From contig CAJNDS010002202.1 in the NCBI GenBank assembly GCA_905221605.1, positions 455,501 to 519,500 of the forward strand: a DNA stretch of 64,000 nucleotides, read 5' to 3'. A model generated the notes under the pieces. That model was not told the origin of the DNA and searched no databases. It saw nothing but the letters and a program-made list of their open reading frames with translations. The translations under genes were made by a program, and so were the position numbers. Origin of the DNA: Symbiodinium natans. Its lineage: Eukaryota; Sar; Dinophyceae; Suessiales; Symbiodiniaceae. Numbering within the stretch: position 1 is the stretch's first letter; each line of letters begins with the position of its first letter. Below, in pieces: positions 1 to 9,409 of this stretch.

Positions 1-63
1 GTCTAGGGTTAAGGGGTTTTGAGATCCAAGGGCTTATCAGCCCCAAACCCTAAACCCTACTTA

Positions 64-165
64 GTTGCTGAGTTCATAAGCCCCCCAAAAAAGTTTACAC
101 TTGCAGTCCTGTAGGGGATTATAGTATCCCAAAAAGTGTAATGTCGTATCCTGATTAGTCTGGAC
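64..165. mobile_element. Element sharing sequence with 8.87-8.95 kb
   Basis: GTTGCTGAGTTCATAAGCCCC, AAAAAAGTTTACACTTGCAG and GGGGATTATAGTATCCCAA recur at 8860-8940, within intron 2 of the ankyrin gene. The matching right end AAGTGTACTCAACC is at about 515-530. Confidence 0.5.
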
Positions 166-778
166 CCCCTCAATAATGAAAAGTTTTCCAAAAATTATTC
201 AGGAGACCCAATTTGGATTGCCCCCCCACAATAAAGTAAAGTTTTTCGGGCATAGCTTACCTGAGCTTTCCTGAGCTTACCTGAGCTTACCTGAGCTTAC
301 CTGAGCTTAATTATGTAAGAGGAGAGGGAAAGGAAGAGGAGAGGAAGAGGAGAGGGAAGAGGAGCGAAGAGGAAATGAAGAGGAGCCGGTGGGGGGGGGC
401 CCGGGGCCGAAAATTAGTTTGGGGGGTCCCTTTTTTTTTAACACTATTACGGGGGTGGATTTAGTTTGGGGGGGGGGGGGGGGGCCCCTCACACTAATCA
501 GGATACCACATTAAAGTGTACTCAACCATGAAAACCCTTGAGCGTAAAGCCCAAAAATCACGAACCCTAAATCCTAAACCCCAAACCCTAAACCCTGAAC
601 CCTAAACCCCAAGCTGAGCCAATCCTCGGCATCGTGGCAGCCGTGGGCGGTGGAGGCGTCACGGAGCGATAGGCTGCGGATGCCTCCGCAAGGCACCCAA
701 AGCAAGTCGCGGGTTCTTTTGGGTTTCTTAGGGTTTAGGGTTTGGGGTTTGGGATTTGGGGTTTGGGGGTTTAGGTTT

Positions 779-880
779 AGGGGTTCAGGGGTTCAGGGGT
801 TCAGGGGTTTAGGGGTTTAGGGGTTTAGGGGTTTAGGGGTTTAGGGGTTTAGGGGTTTAGGGGTTTAGGGGTTTAGGGGT
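779..880 (+). repeat. TTTAGGGG (8-mer) array
   Basis: Uniform 8-bp TTTAGGGG and TTCAGGGG units, not the 7-bp unit. Confidence 0.9.
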
Positions 881-2933
881 TTTGTGGTGGGGTTGCAGGA
901 GCCTGGTCTGTATCAACAGAAGCTGAGCCGCTTCCCAACTCATTGCAGATAAACGGGTCCGCCTGTGCGCAAAACTTGCAACGGCCTTGCGTAGGTTTCC
1001 CAGTACGCAAATTAAAACAAGAGTACCCCAATTTTGGGGGTTGGTCACTCCATATACGGGAACCTTGAACCAAAAAAAGGGGCGAAAGGACCTGGCCCAC
1101 CAAGCTTAGCAGGAGCTCAGTTCGTCATTGTAAGGATATCAGAGATGCCACTCATGACAAGGTTCCTTGTATCAGAAAGGTGCTCTCGGACCCCCCCCCC
1201 CCCACTCGTCCCAAGCAGAACAGGGTTCAGGGTCCTGCCATCGTTGACCCTAAACCCTAAACCCTAAACCTAAACCCTAAACCCTAAACCTAAACCCTCA
1301 ACCCTCAACCCTGAACCGTAAACAACACCAAGCCCTGCCCTAAAACCCTAGGGTCAGTTCGCATGACAGGCCCTGAAGCTTCAACACATGTTGTCCTAAA
1401 CCCTCAACAATGCACCCTAATGAGATTTTGGGGATCAGGGTTCAAGGTTCAGGGGTTAGGCTTTCGGACGGGTTTCGGGTGCAGGACCCTAAACCCCAAA
1501 CCCTAAACCCCAAACCCCAAACCCTAAACCCTACACTACCCTAAACCCCAAACCCGAAACCCTACACCATCCTAAACCCTAAACCCTACGCCATCCTAAA
1601 CCCTAAACCGTTTGGGGCCGCTGCGTTCTCCAGCAGCGGAACCGGCGTGCTGGCGGGAAGTGTGGCGCAGAGGCCATCAGATCCAGGGGCGTGGCACAGC
1701 GGGCCTTGGAGGGAAGTGGACCCCTAAACCCTAAACCCTAAACCCTAAACCCTAAACCCTAAACCCCTAAACCCTAAACCCTAACTCACATTTCCCGTCA
1801 GCGGTTCTTTGGGATTTTAGGGACTTAGGGTTTACCGGGGGTAGGGTATAGGATTTAGGGTTTGGGGGTTGGTTGTGGGTTTAAGGTTTAGGGCTTAGTG
1901 TTTAGGATTGTTCAGGGTTTAGGGTTTAGGGCTTAGGTTTTAGGGTTTAGGATGTTGTAGGGTGTAGAGTTTACAAGTGGGGTGGGAGACTTTCCGGATT
2001 TCAGGGGTTTGGGGTTTGGGGACTGCGGGGTTTAGGGGTTTTGGGTTCCGGGTTTGGGATGTACAGACTCTTGAAGGGGATTCCTGCTTTACGGCGGGAG
2101 TTTGAGGAGGTCCTTGAAAAAGTTTAGACCAAGCCCTAAACCCTAAGCCCCCAAACCCTCAACCCCAAACCCCAGCGGCCTTTCGGGAGCTCGCCCTAAA
2201 GCCTAAAGCTTAAACCCTAAACCCTGCATACAGGTCGGTTTCAGGTCGCAGGGCTGGGGGTCGGTGGGCCTAGGCTTATACTTATTAGGGGTTTTTACGG
2301 ATTTAGGGTTTAGGGTTTAGGGTTTAGGGCCTTGGCTTTATAGGGTTTTAGGGTTTTGGGGGCTCATGGGTCTTAGGGTTTAGGGTTGTTGGAGGTTTTT
2401 GGGGGGCGTTTGCGGTGTTTGGCGCTTCAGGGTTTTAGGGTTCTAGGGTTTTTTTTTCGGGTTTTTGGGTCTTTTTTTGGGCTTTCTGCAGTTTTAGGGT
2501 TTTGGGAGCTTTAGGGCTTTTAGGGTTTTAGGGCTCTTGGCTCTTTAGGTTTTTGGGGTCTTGGGGCTTTCGGGTTTTGGGGCTCCAGGCTTCGAGGGCT
2601 TTTGGGTTTCGGGCTTGCTTTGGGGGGTTTTATGGCTTGGGCTTTAGGTTTTTTGGGCCGTAGGTTTTAGGGTGCTTGGGTGTTGGGGATTAAGGGCCAA
2701 AACCCGAAACCCAAAACCCGAAACCCCAAAGCCTAAATCCTTGAGATGGCGCTTGTACGGTGGGTTGACTTCAGGACCCCGTCTAGGGGCTCAGTGGCTT
2801 GATATGGGTATTTCGCCAACTAGGGGTAGCCCTTTTATACCCCAAATAGAAGAGAATCCTAAACCCTAAGCCCTACACCCTAAATCCTAAACCCTAAACC
2901 CTAAACCCAAAAAGGGCACCCTTGGTATCCCTG

Positions 2934-3036
2934 AGGGTCCATGTGTAGTACCATGATGGAATTAGGTACCCGAAAACCATGCTAAATAGTAGTCTTGGGG
3001 TGCCAATTTCCATAAGAGTACTACAAATGGATCCTC
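2934..3036. mobile_element. Family 3 fold-back element, copy 1
   Basis: Inverted ends AGGGTCCATGTGTAGTAC and GTACTACAAATGGATCCT, with interior GGAATTAGGTACCCGAAAACC. Shares the whole length with 9597-9698. Confidence 0.7.
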
Positions 3037-3360
3037 TGGGTATATGCTTATGGGTTTATAGGCTCTTGGGCTTACGGGGCTTTTTGGCTCTGTAGAGTTT
3101 AGGGCCTTTAGGGTTTGGGATTTAGGGTTTAGGTTTAGGGTTTCGGGTTTGGCTTACATTGGCCCAAGCCCTTCGTAGCTCGTTTGGAGGCGACAGGCCT
3201 TAGGGGCACGCCGCTTTCAACCTGCGAGCCTTCTAGCACACCCGAGTCCATTCAACCCTAGACCCTAGACCCTCATCCCTAATACCCTAACACCCTGAAA
3301 CCCTCAACCCTAAACCCTGACACCCTGAAACCCTGAAGCCTGACACCCTAAACCCTAACA

Positions 3361-3560
3361 CCCCAACAGCCTGAAACCCTGAAACCCTGAAACCCTGAAA
3401 CCCTGAAACCCTGAAACCCTGAAACCCTGAAACCCTGAACCCTGAAACCCTGAAACCCTGAAACCCTGAAACCCTGAAACCCTGAAACCCTGAAACCCTG
3501 AAACCCTGAAATCCTGAACCCTGAAACCCTGAAACCCTGAAAACCCTGAAAACCCTGAAC
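3361..3560 (-). repeat. CCCTGAAA (8-mer) array
   Basis: More than 20 units of CCCTGAAA. A 140-codon minus ORF of GFRVS-type repeats here is a by-product of the array. Confidence 0.9.
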
Positions 3561-4834
3561 CCTCCTGAAACCCCTAAACCCTCAACCCTAAATCCAAACA
3601 CCCCAGCACCCTGGAACCCTGAACCGTAACACCCTAAACCCGAACACCCTGAAACCCTAAACCCTAAACCCTCCTGGAACCCTAAACCCTCCTGGAACCC
3701 TAAACCCACCTTTTAGGCTGCGGCAGGTCCGACAGGCGGATGCCGTGGAGATGCGCGGGCCACGAGGGCTGAGACCCTAAGTTCTAGGGTTGTTAGGGGT
3801 TTAGGGTTAAGGGTTTAGGGATTAGGGTTTAGGGTTGTAGGCTTCTTAGGGGTTTAGGGATTAGGGTTTAGGGTTTAGGGTGTAGGGTTTAGGGATTAAG
3901 GTCTAGGGTTCAGGGGGGGGGGGGGGGCAACCTAAGGAACCTTGGGGAAGCTTCGGGAGGAGTGCGGAGTGTCATGCAATTAGGTCCCAGGGCTCATGTA
4001 AATTTGAAGCTCAGGGCTTTCTTTAAGGTTTCGGGCTGAGGAACGCTTCGGATATCGGAAGGTTTAGGGCTTAAAGTTTGCTTTTTGAGGTTTGGAGTTC
4101 CGTGTTTGCTTCAGAAGAACCGACCAAAGCCCAAGCAGCATCCCTAAACCCTAGTCTCCCCCCTCTAAACCCTAAACCCTAAACCCTAAACCCAACACCC
4201 AAAACCAAAAGCCCTAAGCCCTAAGCCCTAAGCCCTAAGCCCTAAACCCTAAGCCCTAAACCCTAAGCCCTAAGCCCTAAGCCCTAAACCCTAACCCTAG
4301 AAACCCTGCTCCCCCCATGCAGGCCAGTGTTCTTATGACTTTGGGAGGGGCGGGGGGGGGGGTCTCCTGGTAGGGGGGTGCGATAGGTTTAGGGTTTAGG
4401 GTTTAGGGTTTAGGGTTTATGGTTTAGGGTTTAGGGTTCAGGGTTTGGGGCTACAGAACCTGGGCAAGACAAGCCGCCTGGTCTGTCACAAGCGTCGTTG
4501 GCTCCGTGACGACCACGGCCTGTGCTCGAAAGAATTTAGGTTTTAGGGTTTAGAGTTTAGGGTTTAGGGTTTCGGGTTTAGGGTGTTACGCTGCATGCTG
4601 GGGTCCTGGCCTTTGCCTTGGTTATCCCATTCAAGGCCCTCATACTTCTGCCTACACCCTAAACGGTCCTAAACTGCCCCAAACTGCCCTAAACCCTAAA
4701 CCTTGAACCCTAAAACCTAAACCCTAAACCCTAAACCTTAAACCCTAAATCCGAGTGGGACATCCACAGAGACTTGAACCTGAACACGCGAGCCAGAAAG
4801 GTCCAGTGTTGGCCTTGACGACCTCCACATTCTA

Positions 4835-5022
4835 CTTGGAGGTTCATGGTACTTCTTAACCAATTAGAACTGTACTTAGTTTAGGGTTTAGGGTTTGGGG
4901 TTTGGGGTTTAGGGTTCATCCAATTATGACTGTACTTATACCCAGACCAGGGCACTTGAGAGGCTTATAAGTGGGCCATAAGTACAGTTACACTTGGTGA
5001 ATGCGTACCATGAACCTCCAAG
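4835..5022. mobile_element. Inverted-repeat element split by a telomere-type tract
   Basis: Perfect 18-bp inverted ends CTTGGAGGTTCATGGTAC (4835-4852) and GTACCATGAACCTCCAAG (5005-5022). A TTTAGGG/TTTGGGG tract at 4879-4919 interrupts it and is flanked by near-identical 19-bp copies of CCAATTAGAACTGTACTTA. Relatives of the ends occur near 10,150-10,240 and 49,240-49,330. Confidence 0.8.
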
Positions 5023-5716
5023 AAGTCCCTACATTCCTCTGAACCCCAACCCTATCTAAGGCTCTAAGGACTTTTTTTAAGGTTTAAAGGGCGTTTGGGC
5101 ACAAACACCATACTCCGTATACAAGGATTTTGAGCTTTGCTGAGCCGAAGGGTTTAGGCTTTTGGGTTTAGGGTTTAGGGCTAGGGTGGTTTAGGGTTTG
5201 GGGTTTGGGGTTTGGGGTTTAGGGTTTAGGGTTTAGGGTTTAGGGTGAACCTCTACACCCTGCACCCTGATCCCACACCCTCTACCTGTCAGATTGAAAC
5301 TGGAAGCCCGCGCAGCGGCTTGGTGTTCCTTCAGGCTCTATTGGGGGTGTTTGGGTTGGTTTAGGGTTTAGGGTTTAGATAGGATGTAGTAGGGGCGTTG
5401 TGGTGGCAAGCCTGTCCCATCGGGCCCATCGAGTGGCGCAGCGTGTCTGTCATAATCGGCACGGGGGCAGATGACAGACGCCTCGGGTGCTTCAGACTCA
5501 TCCATGGTTGGGCATGGGCTTAGGGCTTAGGGTTTAGGGTTGAGGGTTTAGGGTTTAGGGTATAATACCCTATGATCCCTCAAAAGGCCCTTTATAGGGT
5601 TGACTATGGGGACTGTAGGACTGAAGAGCCCATCCTGGGAATCCTGGCGGTTGAGAGGCTTTTGCAGGTTGACCCAAAACCCTAAACCCTAAACCCTAAA
5701 CCCTAAACCCTAAACC

Positions 5717-5984
5717 CTAAACCCTAAACTTCATAGTCTTTAGCGTTTGTTTTTGGAATGCAGGGTGAGCATTCTTGGTTTGTGAATGGACGTATGACCC
5801 TGACGCTGACGCTGATGACACAGCATTTCTCTCCGTGATGCGATGTAACCGTCCTGAGTCTCGCGACCACTTGTAGGTCGAAAGCAGTCGCATGATTTGA
5901 CGCCGATGGCGGCCACTGGCCGCCTGAAGATTCGTCGTGCCGTGCCTGTCGCGTGTTTCTGGGCTTGCCCTGGCCTGCAGGAGC
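5717..5984 (-). CDS. Exon 9, ankyrin gene (last repeat and tail)
   Basis: Encodes the end of repeat 4, a degenerate fifth repeat (core GTTNLQAASGRHRRQIMRLL) and a Ser/Lys-rich tail of about 55 residues, stopping at TAG 5719-5717 inside a CCCTAAA array. The tail may be partly intronic read-through; the repeat part is secure. Confidence 0.75.
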
Positions 5985-8900
5985 CTTCGTAGCCCAGTAG
6001 CCATGTTATAATAAGGGAAACCTTTTTTTTTGGTTGGTTACTTTATAAAAGATCACAGAGCAAAAAAAAGGGTACCACTGGGCTACCAAGGAGCAGGCGC
6101 ACGACCTTCACATGTCCACGTCGGCAGGCTACGCTCAGGCAAGTTGTGCCGTCATCATCTGCCGCATTCCGGTGTGCCCCAGCCTGCAAAAGCAAGCGGG
6201 TGACCTTCACCTTGGTAGCCCAGTAGCAAGGGAAACCTTTTTTTGGTTGGCTACTTTATTAAGGGAACCCAGAGCCAAAAAAAAAAAAGTAAAGGGTACC
6301 ACTGGGCTGCCAAGTCACCCTCCCAAAGAAGGAAGCTACCCACAGTGGAGTTGTACCCTCCATGCAGCTTGCCTCCTGTGCACCGCGAGCCGCCATACTA
6401 ACTGAGCCACCCCAACAGATAGCAGGGAAAGGCCTGCACCCTGCAATCCCACATGCAAAAGAAGCGGGAAGGTTTATGTACGCTGTGCGAAGGGATGCGT
6501 GGAGAACGTATACGAACGTGTATGCAGTTCACAGAATAACTTACAAGTTCTTGATCAGGGAAGAAAACTGGTAGGGCGTATTCCACTATAGAGCACTTAA
6601 GGGTTGACAAAGGGTACCCAAATCCAAAATTCCCTACTAAGAACCACTCAAACCCTAAAGCCCGAATTAAACCCTAAACCCTAAACCCTAAACCCTAAAC
6701 CCTAAACCCTAAACCCTAAACCCTAAACCCTAAACCCTAAACCCTAAACCCTGCATGGATCTCCTTGTTCGCACCAGCATCCAGAAGGACCCGCACCGCA
6801 TCCACCAGGCCATCTTCCGACGCGCGCGTCAAGGCTGTGTGACCCCAGGCATCCTGCCTGTCCTTGGGGTTTAGGGTTTAGGGTTTAGGGTTTAGGGTTT
6901 AGGGTTTAGGGTTTAGGGTTTAGGGTTTAGGGTTTAGGGTTTAGGGTTTAGGGTTTAGGGTTTAGGGTTTAGGGCTTAGGGCTTAGGCTTTAGGGTTAGG
7001 GTTGAGGGTTTCGGGATGAAGGTTTGGGGTTTAGGCTTATAAGCCCTGACACCCGTAACACCTAAACCCTGAAGGTTTGGGGTTTGAGGATTCAAGGTGT
7101 GGGGCTAGAAGTGGAGGTCTTTGCCGTTCCTAGACTCGGCAAGCCCAGTAACCATATTAGAACACTTTCTTTGTAAGGGAACCTTGAACCAAACAAAAGG
7201 GGAAAAATGGTACCACAGGGCTACCAAGTATAGAGTGCACGGGAACTTCTGCGGATCAAGCAGGAGGGTCTAGGGCTTAGGGCATACTATAGGGCTTGGG
7301 GCTCTTCGTACACATTCGTAGATACGCTTAAAAACAAGTGGGGTTTGTAGGGTTAGGGGCTAGTAGGGGTTATTTGGGGGCTACTTAGATATATAGGGGC
7401 TATAGAAGGTATATATAGGGACTATAGAAAGTATATATAGGGGCTAGTAGGTGTTATTTGGGGGCTACTTAGATATATCGGGACTATAGAAGGTATATAT
7501 AGGGGCTGAAAAGGGGAATGGGATTAAGGGTCTCTTCAAGGGGTCTCTCCTTTTACCCCTTAAGTAGGGGAAAACCTCCAATGCTTTATAACCAGTGGGG
7601 TTTAGGGCTTTTTTTTTGGGGTTTAGGGTTTAGGGTTTAGGGTTTAGGGTTTAGGGGAAAAACATCCCAAGGGCCCAAAACCGTGCGTCTACGGCCGCCC
7701 TGGCTTCGAGCAGCAGCCGCATCATGTCCAGCTGGCCCTCGCAGGCCGCGAGGTTCAGCATGCCCATGCCAAATCGCTCGTGGAATGCCTGGGTTTAGGG
7801 TTTAGGGTTTAGGGTTTAGGGTTTAGGGTTTAGGGTTTAGGGTTTAGGGGGCTCGAGGCTCATAGTGGAGCGCGAAGACTTTTAGAAGTTTGAAAACCAG
7901 AAGGTCATCTCTCCCATCCCCACCGGCCCCCCTCCACCGCCACCATACACCCTAAACAGTAAACCCCCTCCTGCCTGCATCTTAAGCAACTCATAGCAGC
8001 TAAGCGCAGAAGCTAAGCCCTGAATAAGAAGCATAGGGCTTTTCACTTCACGAGTAGCAGTCACCGCCATGGGCGATGATTACTCATAGCACGCTTCCTT
8101 GCAACCCAAACCTCCCTAAACCCTAAACCCTAAACCCTAAACCCAAAACCCTAAACCCTAAACCCAAAAAGCCAAAACCCAAAACCCTAACCCTAAACCC
8201 TAAACCCACACTAAACCCCACTAAGCCACAAAGGTGTCCGCCTAGTCGCCACCAATGCTGCCGAGCAGCCTCCTCATCAGGATCCTGCGGTTTCTGAAGT
8301 ATCTCTTCAACCTTGGGAACCAAATGGTTCGTATTAGGGTTTAGGGTTTAGGGTTTAGGGCTTTGGGTTTTAGGGTTAGTATCTCTTCAACCTTGGGAAC
8401 CAAAGGAACCCTAACATGGGGACCATTATACCCTCTACTGCTATAATCCTTATTAGGGTTTAGGGTTTAGGGTTTAGGGCTTAGGGTTATGAACCATCAA
8501 CCCTTTCAGGGTTCATCTGGTTCTCAAGGAGCTTGGGACACAGACCCGGTGATGATGGCCAAGTGAAGCTCATGGAGCTCAGACGCCGCAGCACCGGTGA
8601 AGCCCAGCAAGACCAACTGTAGGTCCAGGGGCGGATCCAAGCTCAAGTCATCCTCCAAGATCTCGGAACCTTAGTTAGGGTTTAGGGTTTAGGGTTTAGG
8701 GTTTAGGGTTTAGGGTTTAGAGTTTAGGGTTTAGGGTTTAGGGTATAGGGTTTAGGGTGTAGGGTTTGGGTTTAGGGTTTAGGGTCTAGGGTCTAGGGTT
8801 TAGGGTTTAGGGTTTAGGGCTTAGGGATAAGGTTTAGGGTTTAGGGTTTAGGGTTGCTGAGTTCACATGCCCCAAAAAAGTTTACACGTTCAGTTCTATA

Positions 8901-9273
8901 GGGGATTATAGTATCCCAAGAAGTGTAAAGTGTACTCATTCAGCTACTAAGGAACCAAGCAGCAGCCTCTGCCGGAAGCGCGGTAGACCGCAGACGTTGG
9001 CCAGGTGCTGCTTCAACTCCCTCCTGAGTTGTGCTTTCAACTGTTTGAAAAGTCATGGATAGGTTCCCTTTACGGGAAGAAGGGAAAGTATTACTTATGA
9101 ATAGGTTCCCTTATAAGGAAGGAAGGGAAATTATTACCTATGAATAGGTTCCCTTGCAAGGGAAGAAGAGACACTACAACTTATCCCAAAGCACAACCCA
9201 GGCGCACTGTGAGAGGCCCAGGCCCAGGCAACTTTGCCAGCACCTCCCCCGAGGTCCTTCGAACCTGGATCAT
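5717..9273 (-). CDS. Ubiquitin-like/ankyrin-repeat protein, nine-exon gene
   Basis: Spliced gene of nine exons: 9273-9208, 9040-8956, 8669-8533, 8311-8270, 7788-7682, 6857-6764, 6375-6319, 6210-6095 and 5984-5717. It gives 323 residues and a TAG stop. Residues 1 to about 95 resemble the divergent ubiquitin-like N-terminus of dinoflagellate ankyrin proteins, with hallmarks LPRFRQRLL and DLQLVLL. A linker VEEILQKPQDPD follows, then five ankyrin repeats from about residue 116 to 275. Repeats 2-4 are exactly 33 residues each although four introns interrupt the repeat region, which strongly supports the splice model. Introns are 108-824 bp, all end in AG, and start with GT (4), GC (3) or GA (1). 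Ankyrin repeats bind partner proteins; the partner is unknown. The last 55 residues match nothing I recognise and the stop lies in a telomere-type array, so a further exon cannot be excluded. Confidence 0.85.
5985..6090. mobile_element. Introner element family 1, copy A (is intron 8)
   Basis: 106 bp with 14-bp terminal inverted repeats CTTCGTAGCCCAGT and ACTGGGCTACCAAG (one mismatch), flanked by GAGC at 5981-5984 and 6091-6094. The interior is an A/T-rich fold-back with TTGGTTGGTTACTTTATA. On the minus strand the intron is exactly element plus one GCTC copy: GC donor from the duplicated target, AG acceptor from the element end. Confidence 0.9.
6095..6210 (-). CDS. Exon 8, ankyrin gene (repeats 3-4)
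   Basis: 116 bp between two introner elements. Encodes VKVTRLLLQAGAHRNAADDD and then GTTCLSVACRRGHVKVVR, the end of repeat 3 and most of repeat 4. Acceptor CTACCAAG is the terminal inverted repeat of the preceding element; the donor GC comes from the duplicated target site GCTC. Confidence 0.85.
6211..6314. mobile_element. Introner element family 1, copy B (is intron 7)
   Basis: 104 bp with ends CTTGGTAGCCCAGT and ACTGGGCTGCCAAG, flanked by TCAC at 6207-6210 and 6315-6318. The intron (6318-6211, minus) equals element plus one GTGA copy, so the GT donor is target DNA and the AG acceptor is element DNA. Splicing restores the ankyrin frame. Confidence 0.92.
6319..6375 (-). CDS. Exon 7, ankyrin gene (start of repeat 3)
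   Basis: 57 bp, phase 0-0, encoding EASCMEGTTPLWVASFFGR: the TTPLWVA helix of repeat 3. Acceptor GTGCACAG; donor GTGA, which is the target-site duplication of the element that forms the next intron. Confidence 0.85.
6664..6752 (-). repeat. CCCTAAA array (intron 6)
   Basis: About 12 perfect units, opposite in orientation to the array on the other side of exon 6, so exon 6 is bracketed by converging telomere-type arrays. Confidence 0.95.
6764..6857 (-). CDS. Exon 6, ankyrin gene (repeat 2)
   Basis: Encodes DAWGHTALTRASEDGLVDAV followed by RVLLDAGANKE, a near-consensus ankyrin repeat. The donor reads GAGATCC, a GA donor, in a CTCCT direct repeat (6761-6765 and 6373-6377, plus strand). A 824-bp intron with a long TTTAGGG array separates it from exon 5. 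Confidence 0.85.
6867..6985 (+). repeat. TTTAGGG array (intron 5)
   Basis: About 16 nearly perfect TTTAGGG units beginning immediately next to ankyrin exon 6, degenerating to CTTAGGG at the right end. Confidence 0.95.
7135..7228. mobile_element. Family 1 element, copy C
   Basis: Ends resemble CTCGGCAAGCCCAGTAACC and CCACAGGGCTACCAAG, with the family core GGGAACCTTGAACCAAA. It lies inside the 824-bp intron of the ankyrin gene and is more diverged than copies A and B. Confidence 0.7.
7370..7520. repeat. TATATAGGGGCTA short tandem block
   Basis: Two copies of GGGGGCTACTTAGATATAT with several TATAGAAGGTATATATAGGG units between and after. Diverged relatives at about 19,795-19,860 and 58,020-58,110 are bordered by GGGTCTCTTCAAGGGGTC-like ends, suggesting one mobile family. 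Confidence 0.55.
7682..7788 (-). CDS. Exon 5, ankyrin gene (repeat 1)
   Basis: Encodes the first ankyrin repeat, core GMLNLAACEGQLDMMRLLLE. Acceptor CCCAG at 7789 is formed at the edge of a TTTAGGG array; the donor is GTTTTG at 7681. It ends in phase 2 and joins in frame to the next exon. Confidence 0.8.
8270..8311 (-). CDS. Exon 4, ankyrin gene (14-codon microexon)
   Basis: A 42-bp exon encoding VEEILQKPQDPDEE, the conserved linker before the ankyrin repeats in this family. The acceptor is CCCAAG at 8312 and the donor GCTGCT at 8269. A 26-bp copy of its start, AGTATCTCTTCAACC and onward, recurs at 8379-8404 inside the upstream intron. Confidence 0.75.
8533..8669 (-). CDS. Exon 3, ankyrin gene
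   Basis: 137 bp completing the ubiquitin-like segment (SEILEDDLSLDPPLDLQLVL) and the first helix of the following region (ELHELHLAIITGSVSQ). It ends at a GC donor (8532) inside the 7-bp direct repeat CTTGGGA that also marks the next acceptor. Confidence 0.8.
8671..8950. mobile_element. Intron 2 as an element holding a TTTAGGG array
   Basis: Flanked by the 6-bp direct repeat GGAACC (8665-8670, 8951-8956), with ends TTAGT and ACTAA. About 190 bp of the 280 bp is TTTAGGG array, the rest is the GTTGCTGAGTTCAC element. On the minus strand the GT donor is inside the duplicated GGTTCC, as in the family 1 introns. Confidence 0.65.
8956..9040 (-). CDS. Exon 2, ankyrin gene (ubiquitin-like part)
   Basis: Acceptor TTTTCAAACAG lies at 9041. 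The 85-bp exon encodes LKAQLRRELKQHLANVCG then LPRFRQRLLLG, the helix and following strand of the ubiquitin-like segment. It ends in phase 1 at a GT donor (8955) that lies in a GGTTCC direct repeat shared with the next exon. Confidence 0.8.
9208..9273 (-). CDS. Exon 1, ankyrin gene (start codon)
   Basis: Begins with ATG at 9273-9271 and encodes MIQVRRTSGEVLAKLPGPGP followed by LT, 22 codons in phase 0. The donor is GTGCGC at 9207. The opening MIQV..SGEVLA is typical of the ubiquitin-like start of this family. The next upstream stop-containing exon ends at 9410, so the promoter must lie in about 136 bp. Confidence 0.75.
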
Positions 9274-9409
9274 CTTCACCCAAGGCTGGGCTCCGACTTC
9301 CCAAGGGCTTCTACCCAAGGATCACACTGTGTGGTGTATTACCCCCTAAACCCTAAACCCTAAACCCTCAACTCTCAACCCTAAACACTATTATCTGGTA
9401 TTTTACCGC

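Noticed and set aside
1-600. Window start as a true telomere
   Set aside because: Telomere-type units here are few, variable and in both orientations, as everywhere else in the window.
3287-3709. 140-codon minus ORF rich in GFRVS repeats
   Set aside because: It is the translation of the CCCTGAAA array; every repeat unit lacks stops in this frame.
4752-4790. DIHRDLNLN as a protein kinase HRD loop on plus
   Set aside because: No DFG or other kinase motif nearby, and GGGACATCCACAGA recurs at 15,136-15,150 (reverse), so it is probably repeat-derived.
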